Shown piece after piece: positions 40,858 to 50,193 of a stretch of 64,000 nt of DNA. A model generated the notes under the pieces. The model saw only the letters and a program-made list of their open reading frames with translations. It was not told the origin of the DNA and did no database searches. A program made the position numbers and the translations under genes. Each line of letters begins with the position of its first letter. Position 1 is the first letter of the stretch. This DNA comes from Alkalibacter saccharofermentans DSM 14828 (GTDB lineage: Bacteria > Bacillota > Clostridia > Eubacteriales > Alkalibacteraceae): the NCBI RefSeq assembly GCF_900128885.1, contig NZ_FQTU01000012.1:8941-72940 (forward strand), given 5' to 3'.

Positions 40858-43800
40858 ATGAACAAAGAGATTCGAAGAGTATTCGTAGAGAAAAAGGAAG
40901 GCTTCAATGTTGAAGGTCTTCATCTATTGAAAGAATTTAAAGAAACTTTGGAAATTCAAAGCCTGGTTGATGTGAGGGTTATAAATAGATACGATATAAG
41001 CCTTGAGGATTTTGACCAATTCGAGATGATTAAAAAGACAGTGCTCGCAGAGCCTAATGCCGATGATATATGGGAAGGAGATTTTGTCCTCGAAGATGGG
41101 GAAAGGGTCATTCCTGTTGAGTATTTGCCTGGACAGTATGATCAAAGGGCAGATTGGGCGTCTCAGGGAATCAGGATAATAACTCACGGGCAGGATGTAA
41201 GGCTCAAGGTCGCAAAGCTTATTGTCCTTAAAGGAGATATAACTGAGATGGATTTCGATCTCATCAAGGATTACCTGATAAACCCTGTTGACTCAAGAGA
41301 GGCTTCTCTTTCCATGCCTAAATCCCTTGAGGACGAGTCTGTTGAAGTCGCCGATGTGGAAGTGGTAGAGGGCTTTGTGGAATTAAGCAGAGAAGAGCTG
41401 CTTAGGTACAAGTCTAAGAAGGGCTTTGCAATGAGCGATGACGATATACTTTTCGTGCAGGAATACTATAAAAAAGACGAGGATAGAAATCCGACGATAA
41501 CAGAGCTTAAGGTTATCGACACATATTGGTCGGATCACTGCAGACATACCACTTTTTTAACGGAGATAACAGATGTTGAGATAGAAGAAGGAGTATACTC
41601 CGAAGATGTGAAGGGTGCTTACAAAGACTACCTGGATACGAGAAAAATGATTTATGGAGATCAAAATAGACCTGTGACCCTTATGGACATGGCCGTCATC
41701 AACATGAAGCTGGAGAGGAAAAACGGAAATTTGAAGGATCTCGATCAATCGGAAGAGATCAATGCCTGTAGCGTGAACATAGATGTGGATATTGACGGAA
41801 AAGACGAGAAGTGGCTTTTAATGTTTAAAAACGAAACACATAACCACCCTACTGAAATAGAGCCTTTCGGTGGAGCTGCGACCTGTCTGGGAGGGGCAAT
41901 TAGGGATCCATTGTCCGGAAGAAGCTATGTATACCAGTCCATGCGAGTGACGGGAGCTGCTGACCCTAGAAAGCCGATAAAAGAGACGATGAACGGGAAG
42001 CTGCCCCAAAGAAAAATCTCCAAGGAAGCGGCTAGAGGATTCAGCTCCTACGGGAATCAAATCGGCTTGGCTACAGGACAAGTTACTGAGATTTACGACG
42101 AAGGTTACGTTGCTAAGAGAATGGAAATAGGTGCCGTTATTGGTGCTGCGCCAAAAGAAAATGTTGTAAGAGAAGTGCCGGTGGTGGGGGATGTCATACT
42201 GCTCATCGGCGGAAGAACGGGAAGGGATGGCTGCGGAGGAGCTACGGGATCCTCGAAGGTTCATACAGAGGAATCTATTTTAAGCTGTGGGGCAGAAGTG
42301 CAAAAGGGTAATCCCCCAGAAGAGAGAAAGATTCAAAGATTGTTCAGAAATCCCAAAGTTTCAAAGATGATAAAAAGGTGTAATGACTTCGGTGCCGGAG
42401 GAGTATCTGTTGCTATAGGTGAGCTTGCTGACAGCCTGGAAATAGATCTTGACAAGGTGTCAAAAAAATATGAAGGTCTTGATGGGACGGAGCTTGCCAT
42501 TTCAGAGTCTCAGGAAAGAATGGCAGTAGTAGTTGATAAGAAAGACGTTGATAAATTCTTAAATTATGCCAATGAGGAAAACATTGAGGGCACTGCAGTT
42601 GCCAGGGTTACCGATACTGGCCGCTTGGTCATGAAGTGGAGAGGCAAGGCGATTTTGGATCTTAGCCGTGACTTCTTGAATTCCAACGGTGCAAAGCAGT
42701 ATGCTAAGGTACTGGTAAAATCTCCGGTTAAATCAGGTTGCTTTGAGAAGAGGAAGGCTTCGGGAGGAAATCTTAAAGAGGATTTTGTCCAAACCTTCAG
42801 GGATTTAAATGTCTGCTCTCAGCAGGGGTTGTCTGAAATATTCGACTCCACTATTGGAGCGGGTACTGTAGTTATGCCTTTTGGAGGAAAGAAGATGGTA
42901 ACGCCCCCTGAAGGCATGGTAGGGAAAATCCCCATTGAGAAGGGGGATACCTCAACTTGCAGCCTTATGAGTTTTGGATATCAACCTGAAATTTTCAAAT
43001 GGAGCCCATTTCATGGCGGTATGTACTCCGTTGTTGAATCCGTAGCCAAGATGGTTGCTATGGGTGGAGATGTCGAGAAGATAAGGTTCAGCTTTCAAGA
43101 GTACTTTGAAAGACTTGGTGAGGATCCGATACGATGGGGTAAACCCTTTAGCGCCCTCCTTGGGGCATATCAGGCGCAAAAGTCATTTTCTCTTGCGGCC
43201 ATCGGCGGCAAGGACAGTATGTCCGGAAGCTTCAACGAAATAGATGTTCCACCCACGCTTGTAAGTTTTGCAGTTGCCTCCGACAAGGTGGAAAATATAA
43301 TCACTCCGGAATTTAAAAACATAGGTTCCAAAGTGTACCTCTTAGAGGTGGCAAGGGATGATAAACAAGTGCCTGATTTCGTGGAGCTTAAAAAACTTTA
43401 TAAAAAAATCAAAAATCTGATAGACGGCAAAGTGATAGCAGCTGCAAAAGCTCTGGGAAAAGGCGGAATGGCAGAAGCCATAGGAAAGATGGCCTTTGGA
43501 AACAATATAGGATTTGAGCTTGCTGGCGACATTGCCGAAGAGAAGATCTTTGAGCTAAATATCGGGGCGATGCTCATAGAGGTTCCTAAGGAATCGGTGC
43601 CTCGCTTTGAAACAACCATGGAAGACAGCAAAGCGATTTGTGCTGGATTTACAGTTGACAGCGGCAAGGTTGTATTGAAAGGTTCATCGGTAAAGATTGA
43701 GGAGCTGCTTGAAGTTTGGAAAAAGCCCTTGTCCAATATTTTCCCCGAAACGGAGGAAAAAGAGCTTGAGATAAAGGCTGTTGCCTGGGACAAAGGTCCT

Positions 43801-44625
43801 GTAGCTAAGGCAGGGACAAAGATTGCAAAACCAAGAGTTCTTATTCCCGTATTCCCGGGAACCAACTGTGAATACGACACTGCGAGGGTTTTTGAAAAAG
43901 CGGGAGCTCAGGTTGATACATTTGTGTTCAGGAACTTGACGGCCGCTGATATAGACAAATCCCTTGATGAGTTGATCAAAAGGATTGATAATTCCCAGAT
44001 ACTTATGTTCCCAGGGGGGTTCAGTGCAGGAGACGAACCAGACGGGTCTGGAAAGTTCATAGCGACAATTTTCAGAAACGGTTACGTAAAAGACAGCGTC
44101 ATGAACCTGCTAAATAACAGAGATGGCCTGATTCTAGGTATTTGCAACGGATTCCAGGCACTGATAAAACTGGGGCTCTTGCCTCATGGTGAAATCAGGG
44201 AGATTTCTCCAGAGGACCCGACGCTTACATTCAACCACATAGGACGTCACGTTTCTAAAATTGCAGCAACCAAGATAACTTCAAACCTTTCGCCCTGGTT
44301 CAGCCAGGTAGAAGTGGGTCAAATGCATATGGTGCCCATATCCCATGGAGAGGGAAGATTTGCGGCTAGCAGGGAAGTATTGCAGCAACTGGAAAAAAAC
44401 GGTCAGATTGCGACTCAGTACGTGGATTTGAAGGGTGATATAGCTAGTGACGGCTTGTCCAATCCAAACGGATCAGAGTGGGCTGTGGAAGGAATAACAA
44501 GCCCTGACGGAAGGGTGCTGGGGAAGATGGGGCATTCGGAACGTATTGGAGAGGGTCTCTATAAGAATATACCGGGAGAAAAAGATCAAAAGATTTTTGA
44601 ATCCGGCGTTAAATATTTCGGGTAA
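40858..44625 (+). CDS. purL: Phosphoribosylformylglycinamidine synthase (single-chain PurL)
   Basis: 1255 aa from ATG 40858 (AAAGGTGG 6 bases upstream; a TTG two codons earlier overlaps the spacing). Converts FGAR, glutamine and ATP to FGAM, the fourth step of purine synthesis. The synthase core occupies roughly residues 190-960 (YWSDHCRHTTF, MFKNETHNHPTEIEPFGGAATCLGGAIRDP in position, GGRTGRDGCGGATGSSK); the C-terminal glutamine amidotransferase domain (about 985-1250) has the nucleophile in GICNGFQAL, and the SHGEGRFA triad motif. Bacillus splits this into PurL, PurQ and PurS; this fused clostridial form needs none of those. Divergent from the MBL gene. Confidence 0.97.
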   Translation: MNKEIRRVFVEKKEGFNVEGLHLLKEFKETLEIQSLVDVRVINRYDISLEDFDQFEMIKKTVLAEPNADDIWEGDFVLEDGERVIPVEYLPGQYDQRADWASQGIRIITHGQDVRLKVAKLIVLKGDITEMDFDLIKDYLINPVDSREASLSMPKSLEDESVEVADVEVVEGFVELSREELLRYKSKKGFAMSDDDILFVQEYYKKDEDRNPTITELKVIDTYWSDHCRHTTFLTEITDVEIEEGVYSEDVKGAYKDYLDTRKMIYGDQNRPVTLMDMAVINMKLERKNGNLKDLDQSEEINACSVNIDVDIDGKDEKWLLMFKNETHNHPTEIEPFGGAATCLGGAIRDPLSGRSYVYQSMRVTGAADPRKPIKETMNGKLPQRKISKEAARGFSSYGNQIGLATGQVTEIYDEGYVAKRMEIGAVIGAAPKENVVREVPVVGDVILLIGGRTGRDGCGGATGSSKVHTEESILSCGAEVQKGNPPEERKIQRLFRNPKVSKMIKRCNDFGAGGVSVAIGELADSLEIDLDKVSKKYEGLDGTELAISESQERMAVVVDKKDVDKFLNYANEENIEGTAVARVTDTGRLVMKWRGKAILDLSRDFLNSNGAKQYAKVLVKSPVKSGCFEKRKASGGNLKEDFVQTFRDLNVCSQQGLSEIFDSTIGAGTVVMPFGGKKMVTPPEGMVGKIPIEKGDTSTCSLMSFGYQPEIFKWSPFHGGMYSVVESVAKMVAMGGDVEKIRFSFQEYFERLGEDPIRWGKPFSALLGAYQAQKSFSLAAIGGKDSMSGSFNEIDVPPTLVSFAVASDKVENIITPEFKNIGSKVYLLEVARDDKQVPDFVELKKLYKKIKNLIDGKVIAAAKALGKGGMAEAIGKMAFGNNIGFELAGDIAEEKIFELNIGAMLIEVPKESVPRFETTMEDSKAICAGFTVDSGKVVLKGSSVKIEELLEVWKKPLSNIFPETEEKELEIKAVAWDKGPVAKAGTKIAKPRVLIPVFPGTNCEYDTARVFEKAGAQVDTFVFRNLTAADIDKSLDELIKRIDNSQILMFPGGFSAGDEPDGSGKFIATIFRNGYVKDSVMNLLNNRDGLILGICNGFQALIKLGLLPHGEIREISPEDPTLTFNHIGRHVSKIAATKITSNLSPWFSQVEVGQMHMVPISHGEGRFAASREVLQQLEKNGQIATQYVDLKGDIASDGLSNPNGSEWAVEGITSPDGRVLGKMGHSERIGEGLYKNIPGEKDQKIFESGVKYFG

Positions 44626-44699
44626 TCACGAACATTATCTTGAGTATTGCTTTAATAGTACGGAAAAACCTTGATTTATTACTGTCTGTTTGCTATTAT
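44624..44699 (+). promoter_or_regulatory. purC operon promoter with inverted PurBox-like pair
   Basis: Box 1 AATCACGAACATT (44624-44636, 11 of 13 to AWWWCCGAACWWT) overlaps the purL stop codon; box 2 ATAGTACGGAAAA (44655-44667, 11 of 13 on the reverse strand) follows after exactly 18 bases, the same geometry as at purL. Promoter TTGATT (44671-44676), 17 bases, TATTAT (44694-44699) comes just after box 2. This gives purC-F-M-N-H-D its own regulated transcript, starting near 44706 with a leader of about 175 bases. Confidence 0.7.
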
Positions 44700-44821
44700 T
44701 AAGGTGAAGTACAGCGGTTAGGGTGTTTGATTTCATTGAGGTGGAGATATGCCGAAAAGGATTTTTGTAAAAATAAATCATCATATGATAATAAAACAGT
44801 CGGCGATAGACTAAATAAAAC

Positions 44822-44860
44822 ACGATAAGTCTCTTGTAAAAAAGAGGCTTATCGTCGTTT
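44822..44860 (+). promoter_or_regulatory. Long hairpin in the purC leader, possible attenuator
   Basis: Arms 44822-44835 and 44842-44855 form a 14-bp stem with one G-U pair and a GTAAAA loop (left arm ACGATAAGTCTCTT). A short CGTTT follows, then the purC ribosome-binding site AAGGAGG. It may be a terminator of the leader, or an attenuator. No known purine riboswitch core is visible. Confidence 0.5.
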
Positions 44861-44880
44861 AATCTAAGGAGGAAGTTTTT

Positions 44881-45582
44881 ATGGAAAAGCTGGAGATGCT
44901 CTATGAAGGAAAAGCTAAAAAAGTATACAAAACTGACAATAAAGATTTGTATGTTGTCGAGTACAAAGACGATGCCACTGCTTTTGACGGTGCGAAAAAA
45001 GGAAAGATAAGCGGCAAGGGAGTCGTAAACAACAAAATAAGCAGCGTCATATTTACCCTCATCGAAAAAAAAGGAGTCCCTACACATTTCGTAAAATATT
45101 TGTCTGAGACGGAGCAATTGGTCAAGGCTGTAGAAATCGTGCCCCTGGAAGTCATAATAAGAAACGTGGCTGCCGGTTCCATAAGCAAGAGGCTTGGAAT
45201 TGAAGAGGGAACGAAGTTAAGCGAGACGGTTCTAGAATTTTGCTATAAGAACGACGATTTTCACGATCCCATCATAAATGAGTATCATGCCAGGGTGATG
45301 GGCCTTGCATCTACCGAGGAGCTTGAAAAGATAAAGGAATATACTTTCAAAATCAACGAAATCTTGGTTGAGTTCTTCAAGGAGAAAGGGCTAAACCTTA
45401 TAGATTTCAAGGTAGAGTTCGGAAGACATAACGGAGAGATAATCCTGGCGGATGAAATTTCACCTGACACTTGCAGACTATGGGATATGGAAACAAACGA
45501 AAAGATGGATAAAGATAGGTTCAGAAGAGACTTGGGCAAGGTGGAAGAGACCTACCGTGAAGTCCTGAGCAGGATTGAATAA
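44881..45582 (+). CDS. purC: SAICAR synthetase
   Basis: 233 aa. Joins aspartate to CAIR. Start EMLYEGKAKKVYKTDNKDLYVVEYKDDATAFDG is the ATP-binding glycine-rich beginning; VPLEVIIRNVAAGSISKRLG, HDPIINEYHA and LADEISPDTCRLWD are family signatures. AAGGAGG lies 8 bases before the ATG. First gene of the six-gene unit; purE, purK and purB are not in this window, so the pathway genes are split. Confidence 0.98.
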   Translation: MEKLEMLYEGKAKKVYKTDNKDLYVVEYKDDATAFDGAKKGKISGKGVVNNKISSVIFTLIEKKGVPTHFVKYLSETEQLVKAVEIVPLEVIIRNVAAGSISKRLGIEEGTKLSETVLEFCYKNDDFHDPIINEYHARVMGLASTEELEKIKEYTFKINEILVEFFKEKGLNLIDFKVEFGRHNGEIILADEISPDTCRLWDMETNEKMDKDRFRRDLGKVEETYREVLSRIE

Positions 45583-45597
45583 AACCAGGAGGAAAAG

Positions 45598-46995
45598 ATG
45601 ATCGATCTATTTGATAAAGATAAATTGGAAGAGGAATGCGGCGTTTACGGTATATATAACAGGGAAAAAGAAATCGAAAGCGCACAGTTTGTTTATTATG
45701 GATTATACGCCCTTCAACACAGGGGGCAGGAAAGCGCGGGCATAGCCACTAACAAAGATGGCAAGATACAACAGCACAAGGGAATGGGCCTGGTAAGCGA
45801 AATATTCAGAGGCAACAGCATCAATGAGCTTGAAGGAAACATCGGAATCGGGCACGTCAGATACTCTACTACAGGGGAGAGCCACATTGAAAATGCTCAA
45901 CCTCTTGTCGTAAACTATAAAAACAGCCAGATCGCCCTTGCTCATAACGGGAACTTGGTAAATGCAAGAGCATTGAGAGAAATGCTTGAAGACAATGGCG
46001 TCGTCTTTCAGACCACTATCGATTCGGAGGTTATAGTCAATCTCATTGCTAGAGGACTGAAAAACGGAATTGTGGAATCTATAAAGAGAATGGTGGAAAT
46101 CATAAAAGGAGCCTATGCTCTTGTGATCACTACTGAGGATAAGCTTATAGGTATTAGAGATCCCCATGGTTTAAGGCCATTATGTCTTGGAAAGACTAAA
46201 ACCGGAGGATATGTACTCGCATCTGAAAGTTGCGCTCTTGACTCTATTGGGGCAAAGCTGATTAGAGATATAGATCCCGGAGAGATTGTAATTATCGATC
46301 AAAATGGAGTGAAAAGCTATAGCCAAAACAACTGGGTCAAAAAGAGGCTTTGCATTTTTGAGCTTATCTACTTTGCTCGTCCGGATTCTGTAATAGACGG
46401 AATAAGCGTTTATCTGTCTAGGCATAATGCAGGCAAGATTCTTGCAGCCGAGAGTATGGTGAATGCAGATGTAGTAATAGGCGTGCCAGATTCGGGCATA
46501 CCTGCAGCGATAGGATTTGCGGAAGCTTCGGGGATTCCCTTTGGAATCGGCCTTATAAAAAACAAGTATACGGGAAGAACCTTCATCCAGCCTAGCCAAG
46601 AGCTTAGGGAAGAGGGAGTGCGTCTTAAGCTTAATGCCCTTAAAGAGAATGTTCAAGGGAAGCGCGTCGTGATAGTCGATGATTCAATAGTAAGGGGAAC
46701 TACATCCAAACACTTAGTTGAACTTTTAAGAGAGGCTGGAGCTACTGAGGTTCACTTTAGGGTAAGCAGCCCGCCTGTAGCCCATACTTGTCACTTCGGC
46801 ATCGACACCCCGTACAGAAAGCATCTTGTGGGTGCCATGAAGACTGTAGAGGAAATCAGAGACATGATAGGAGCGGACACTTTGGCGTTCATATCTGTTG
46901 AAGGGCTGGTTGAGAGCGTCGGAGGAGGAACTACTTACTGCAGAGCTTGCTTCGACGGCGATTACCCTATGGAAGTGCCTGTAATGGAAGAATAA
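45598..46995 (+). CDS. purF: Amidophosphoribosyltransferase
   Basis: 465 aa. Commits PRPP to purine synthesis. A 13-residue propeptide (MIDLFDKDKLEEE) precedes the Ntn nucleophile C14 in CGVYGIYN. Glutaminase motifs: LQHRGQESAGIA, IGHVRYSTTGE, LAHNGNLVN. PRPP loop VVIVDDSIVRGTTS and the DSGIPAAIGFAE pocket lie in the C-terminal half. Cysteines in RLCIFELIYFARPDS, AHTCHFGID and YCRACFDGDYP are the Fe-S cluster ligands of the Bacillus-type enzyme. AGGAGGAAA precedes the ATG. Confidence 0.98.
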   Translation: MIDLFDKDKLEEECGVYGIYNREKEIESAQFVYYGLYALQHRGQESAGIATNKDGKIQQHKGMGLVSEIFRGNSINELEGNIGIGHVRYSTTGESHIENAQPLVVNYKNSQIALAHNGNLVNARALREMLEDNGVVFQTTIDSEVIVNLIARGLKNGIVESIKRMVEIIKGAYALVITTEDKLIGIRDPHGLRPLCLGKTKTGGYVLASESCALDSIGAKLIRDIDPGEIVIIDQNGVKSYSQNNWVKKRLCIFELIYFARPDSVIDGISVYLSRHNAGKILAAESMVNADVVIGVPDSGIPAAIGFAEASGIPFGIGLIKNKYTGRTFIQPSQELREEGVRLKLNALKENVQGKRVVIVDDSIVRGTTSKHLVELLREAGATEVHFRVSSPPVAHTCHFGIDTPYRKHLVGAMKTVEEIRDMIGADTLAFISVEGLVESVGGGTTYCRACFDGDYPMEVPVMEE

Positions 46996-47012
46996 GACTA
47001 GGAGGATTTCTC

Positions 47013-48041
47013 ATGAAGGAATTTACATACAAGGATTCGGGAGTTGACATAGAGGCCGGCTACGAATCTGTTGACCGAATTAAAAAACATGTTGCGAGAA
47101 CAAAAACCCAAGGGGTGATATCCGGTCTTGGAGGATTTGGGGGAATGTTCGAACTTCCTAAAGGCTACAAAAACCCTGTGCTGATATCAGGAACCGATGG
47201 AGTGGGAACAAAACTCTTGATAGCCCAAAAGATGAAAAAACACGATACCATAGGCATCGATTGTGTCGCCATGTGCGTCAACGACATAGCCTGTCAAGGT
47301 GCAATGCCGCTGTATTTTCTGGACTACATAGCATGCGGCAAGAACAACCCCGAAGTGATTGAGGAAATCGTTAAAGGCGTGTGCGATGGTTGCGTTGAAG
47401 GGGAAATGGCACTTATAGGCGGCGAGACTGCAGAAATGCCGGATATGTATCACGAAGATGAGTATGATTTGGCGGGCTTTGCAGTGGGAGTCGCAGAAAA
47501 ATCGAAAATAATTGACGGAAGCACCATCGAAGAAGAGGACGTAATAATCGGAGTTCCTTCCAGCGGGGTTCATTCCAATGGATTTTCCCTTGTGAGAAAG
47601 CTTCTGTTGGACCACAAGAAATACAATTTACAGGATGAGATAAAAGAACTTGAAGACAAGCTCGGAAACGTGCTCTTGACGCCCACTAAAATTTATGTAA
47701 AATCGATAAAAGCCGCATTGGAAGCCGGAGAGATAAAAGGAATAGCCCATATAACGGGTGGAGGCTTTTACGAAAACGTGCCAAGAGCTCTGCCGGAAGG
47801 GTTGAAAGCCGTCATAAATAAGGATTCGATCAGTAAGCTGCCTATATTCGAGTTTATACAAAGAGAAGGCAATATCTCTGACAAGGAAATGTATTCCACA
47901 TTCAATATGGGAATTGGGCTGATGCTTGTTGTATCGGAAAGGGAAAAAGACAACGTATTGGGTGCATTGGCCGAAATCGGAGAAAAAGCTGTGGTCATCG
48001 GTCGCGTTGAAAAAGGCGAAGGGGTTGAGTTGTGCAGATGA
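47013..48041 (+). CDS. purM: AIR synthetase
   Basis: 342 aa from ATG 47013 with AGGAGG 7 bases upstream; an in-frame start 66 bases earlier lies within purF. Cyclises FGAM to AIR with ATP. Start YKDSGVDIEAGYESVDRIKK, SGTDGVGTKLLIAQ, MCVNDIACQGAMPLYFLDY and LIGGETAEMPDMY are conserved. Overlaps the purN start by ATGA, so translation is coupled. Confidence 0.98.
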   Translation: MKEFTYKDSGVDIEAGYESVDRIKKHVARTKTQGVISGLGGFGGMFELPKGYKNPVLISGTDGVGTKLLIAQKMKKHDTIGIDCVAMCVNDIACQGAMPLYFLDYIACGKNNPEVIEEIVKGVCDGCVEGEMALIGGETAEMPDMYHEDEYDLAGFAVGVAEKSKIIDGSTIEEEDVIIGVPSSGVHSNGFSLVRKLLLDHKKYNLQDEIKELEDKLGNVLLTPTKIYVKSIKAALEAGEIKGIAHITGGGFYENVPRALPEGLKAVINKDSISKLPIFEFIQREGNISDKEMYSTFNMGIGLMLVVSEREKDNVLGALAEIGEKAVVIGRVEKGEGVELCR

Positions 48042-48634
48042 AACGCATAGCGGTGTTGGTTTCAGGTGGAGGAAGCAATCTTCAAAGCCTGATCGATAAG
48101 GTGCATAATACCTACGGGGAAATAGCCCTCGTGATTTCAAACAAGAAAAGTGCATTCGGACTCGTGAGAGCCCAAAAAGCTGGGATAGAATCTGTTTATA
48201 TTTCCGGCAAGGATCCTGACTATGATAAAATGGTCATGGATTTGCTTGAAGCAAAGTCTATAGATTTGGTTGTTCTGGCAGGGTATTTGAAGATTGTACC
48301 TCAAGAAATGGTTAAGAAATTCAGAAATAGAATCATGAACGTTCACCCTTCCCTGATACCTTCGTTTTGTGGGGATGGATGCTATGGCCTCAAGGTGCAC
48401 GAAAAGGCTATAGAGTACGGCGTTAAGGTCTCAGGAGCTACTGTGCATTTCGTAGACGAAGGCACGGACACGGGACCTGTTGTAATGCAAAAATGCGTAA
48501 GCGTAGATGGGGACGATCCGAAATCTCTACAGATGAAGGTCTTGGAGGTGGAGCATGAAATTCTGCCGGCAGCGGTTAAGGAATATTGCCTGGGAAATAT
48601 TCGAGTTGAAGGAAGAAAAGTGCGTATAAAATAA
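48038..48634 (+). CDS. purN: GAR transformylase (PurN)
   Basis: 198 aa from ATG 48038, overlapping the purM stop. A GTG two codons earlier has a better-spaced GAAGGGG and cannot be excluded. Transfers formyl from 10-formyl-THF to GAR. Motifs: VLVSGGGSNLQSL, the catalytic N and H of MNVHPSLIPSF, and the catalytic D of DEGTDTGPVV. The purN-purH order matches Firmicutes pur operons. Confidence 0.97.
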   Translation: MKRIAVLVSGGGSNLQSLIDKVHNTYGEIALVISNKKSAFGLVRAQKAGIESVYISGKDPDYDKMVMDLLEAKSIDLVVLAGYLKIVPQEMVKKFRNRIMNVHPSLIPSFCGDGCYGLKVHEKAIEYGVKVSGATVHFVDEGTDTGPVVMQKCVSVDGDDPKSLQMKVLEVEHEILPAAVKEYCLGNIRVEGRKVRIK

Positions 48635-48647
48635 CGAGGAGGTTTTT

Positions 48648-50180
48648 ATGAGAGCGTTAATCAGTGTATCGGATAAAAGCGGAGTGTTGGAATTTGCAAA
48701 AACCCTGGAGGATCTGGGCGTGGAAATCATATCCACAGGCGGCACGGCAAGACTTCTAGAGGAAAACAAAATTAAAGTTACAGGCATAAGCGACGTGACT
48801 GGATTTCCTGAATGTTTGGACGGCAGGGTAAAGACTCTTCATCCCGGCATACATGGAGGAATTCTTGCCATGAGAGACAATCCCGCCCACATGGAAAAGC
48901 TTCAGGAGCTAAATATACAACCAATAGACATCGTAGCGGTGAATCTTTATCCTTTCAAGGAGACGATATCTAAAGAAGGTGTGAGTCTGGAAGAGGCCGT
49001 AGAGAACATCGATATTGGAGGCCCGACCATGATAAGAGCCGCTGCTAAAAATTACAAGGACGTAGCGGTCATAACAGACCCTGTGGATTACAAGACGGTA
49101 ATAGATCAGCTTAAGGATAAGGGATCGGTAGATGTAGATGTCAAATACGACCTTGCGCTAAAAGTTTTCCAGCATACGGCAAATTACGATGCTATGATTA
49201 GCGCTTACCTTAAAGAGCAAGCCGGCAAGGAAACAATGGATGAGACTTTGACTGTAACCTTTGAAAAAGTACAGGATTTAAGATACGGTGAAAACCCTCA
49301 TCAAAAAGCGGCTTTCTATAAAGAAGTCGGAAAACAAAGCGGAACATTGGTGGATGCTGTTCAGCTTCACGGCAAGGAGCTTTCGTATAACAATATCAAT
49401 GACACAAACGGAGCTTTAGAGGCATTGAAGGAATTTTACGGTACCCCTACGGTGGTGGCGGTTAAGCACGCGAACCCTTGCGGAGTTGGAAGTGCCGATA
49501 GCATTTATGAGGCTTTTATCAAGGCTTACGAAGGAGACCCTGTATCTATTTTTGGAGGCATAGTGGTAGCAAACGGAGAAATTGACAAGAAAACGGCGGA
49601 AAAAATAAACGAACTCTTCATTGAGGTGCTGGTTGCTCCTTCTTATAGCGAAGAAGCTCTTGAGGTGCTCACCAGGAAGAAGAACATAAGGATACTCAAA
49701 TTAGAGGGCATAGAGAAGAGATATCAAGGCTATGAGCTCAAAAAAGTCATGGGCGGAATCCTGCTGCAGGATACTGACAGCGTGCTCTTGGGAGAGGACT
49801 TAAAAGTTGTCACTAAAAGACAGCCAACAAAAGAGGAAATGGAAGATTTGATCTTTGCCTGGAAAGTGGTGAAAAATACTAAATCCAATGGAATCAGTTT
49901 GGCTAAGGATAAAATGCTCATAGCAAATGGCCCGGGACAGGTAAGCAGGATTTGGGCCTTGCAAAATGCAATTAGACAAGGTGGAGAAAGTTTGATTGGG
50001 TCGGTGTTGGCCTCAGATGCGTTTTTTCCCTTTGAAGATTCTGTGGAAGCTGCGAACAAAGCAGGGGTTACGGCCATCATTCAGCCTGGTGGGTCAATCA
50101 GGGATGAAGATTCCATTAAGCTTTGCGACAAGTACGGTATTGCCATGGTTTTTACCGGCATGAGACATTTTAAACACTAA
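48648..50180 (+). CDS. purH: Bifunctional AICAR transformylase / IMP cyclohydrolase
   Basis: 510 aa. Performs the last two steps to IMP. N-terminal IMP cyclohydrolase (residues about 1-190): ALISVSDKSGVLEFAKTL, STGGTARLL, FPECLDGRVKTLHPGIHGGIL. C-terminal transformylase with DLRYGENPHQKAAFYK, the catalytic K-H in VVAVKHANPCGVG, and GPGQVSR. ATG follows GAGGAGG. Sits between purN and purD as in Bacillus. Confidence 0.98.
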   Translation: MRALISVSDKSGVLEFAKTLEDLGVEIISTGGTARLLEENKIKVTGISDVTGFPECLDGRVKTLHPGIHGGILAMRDNPAHMEKLQELNIQPIDIVAVNLYPFKETISKEGVSLEEAVENIDIGGPTMIRAAAKNYKDVAVITDPVDYKTVIDQLKDKGSVDVDVKYDLALKVFQHTANYDAMISAYLKEQAGKETMDETLTVTFEKVQDLRYGENPHQKAAFYKEVGKQSGTLVDAVQLHGKELSYNNINDTNGALEALKEFYGTPTVVAVKHANPCGVGSADSIYEAFIKAYEGDPVSIFGGIVVANGEIDKKTAEKINELFIEVLVAPSYSEEALEVLTRKKNIRILKLEGIEKRYQGYELKKVMGGILLQDTDSVLLGEDLKVVTKRQPTKEEMEDLIFAWKVVKNTKSNGISLAKDKMLIANGPGQVSRIWALQNAIRQGGESLIGSVLASDAFFPFEDSVEAANKAGVTAIIQPGGSIRDEDSIKLCDKYGIAMVFTGMRHFKH

Positions 50181-50193
50181 AGGAGCAATAAAA

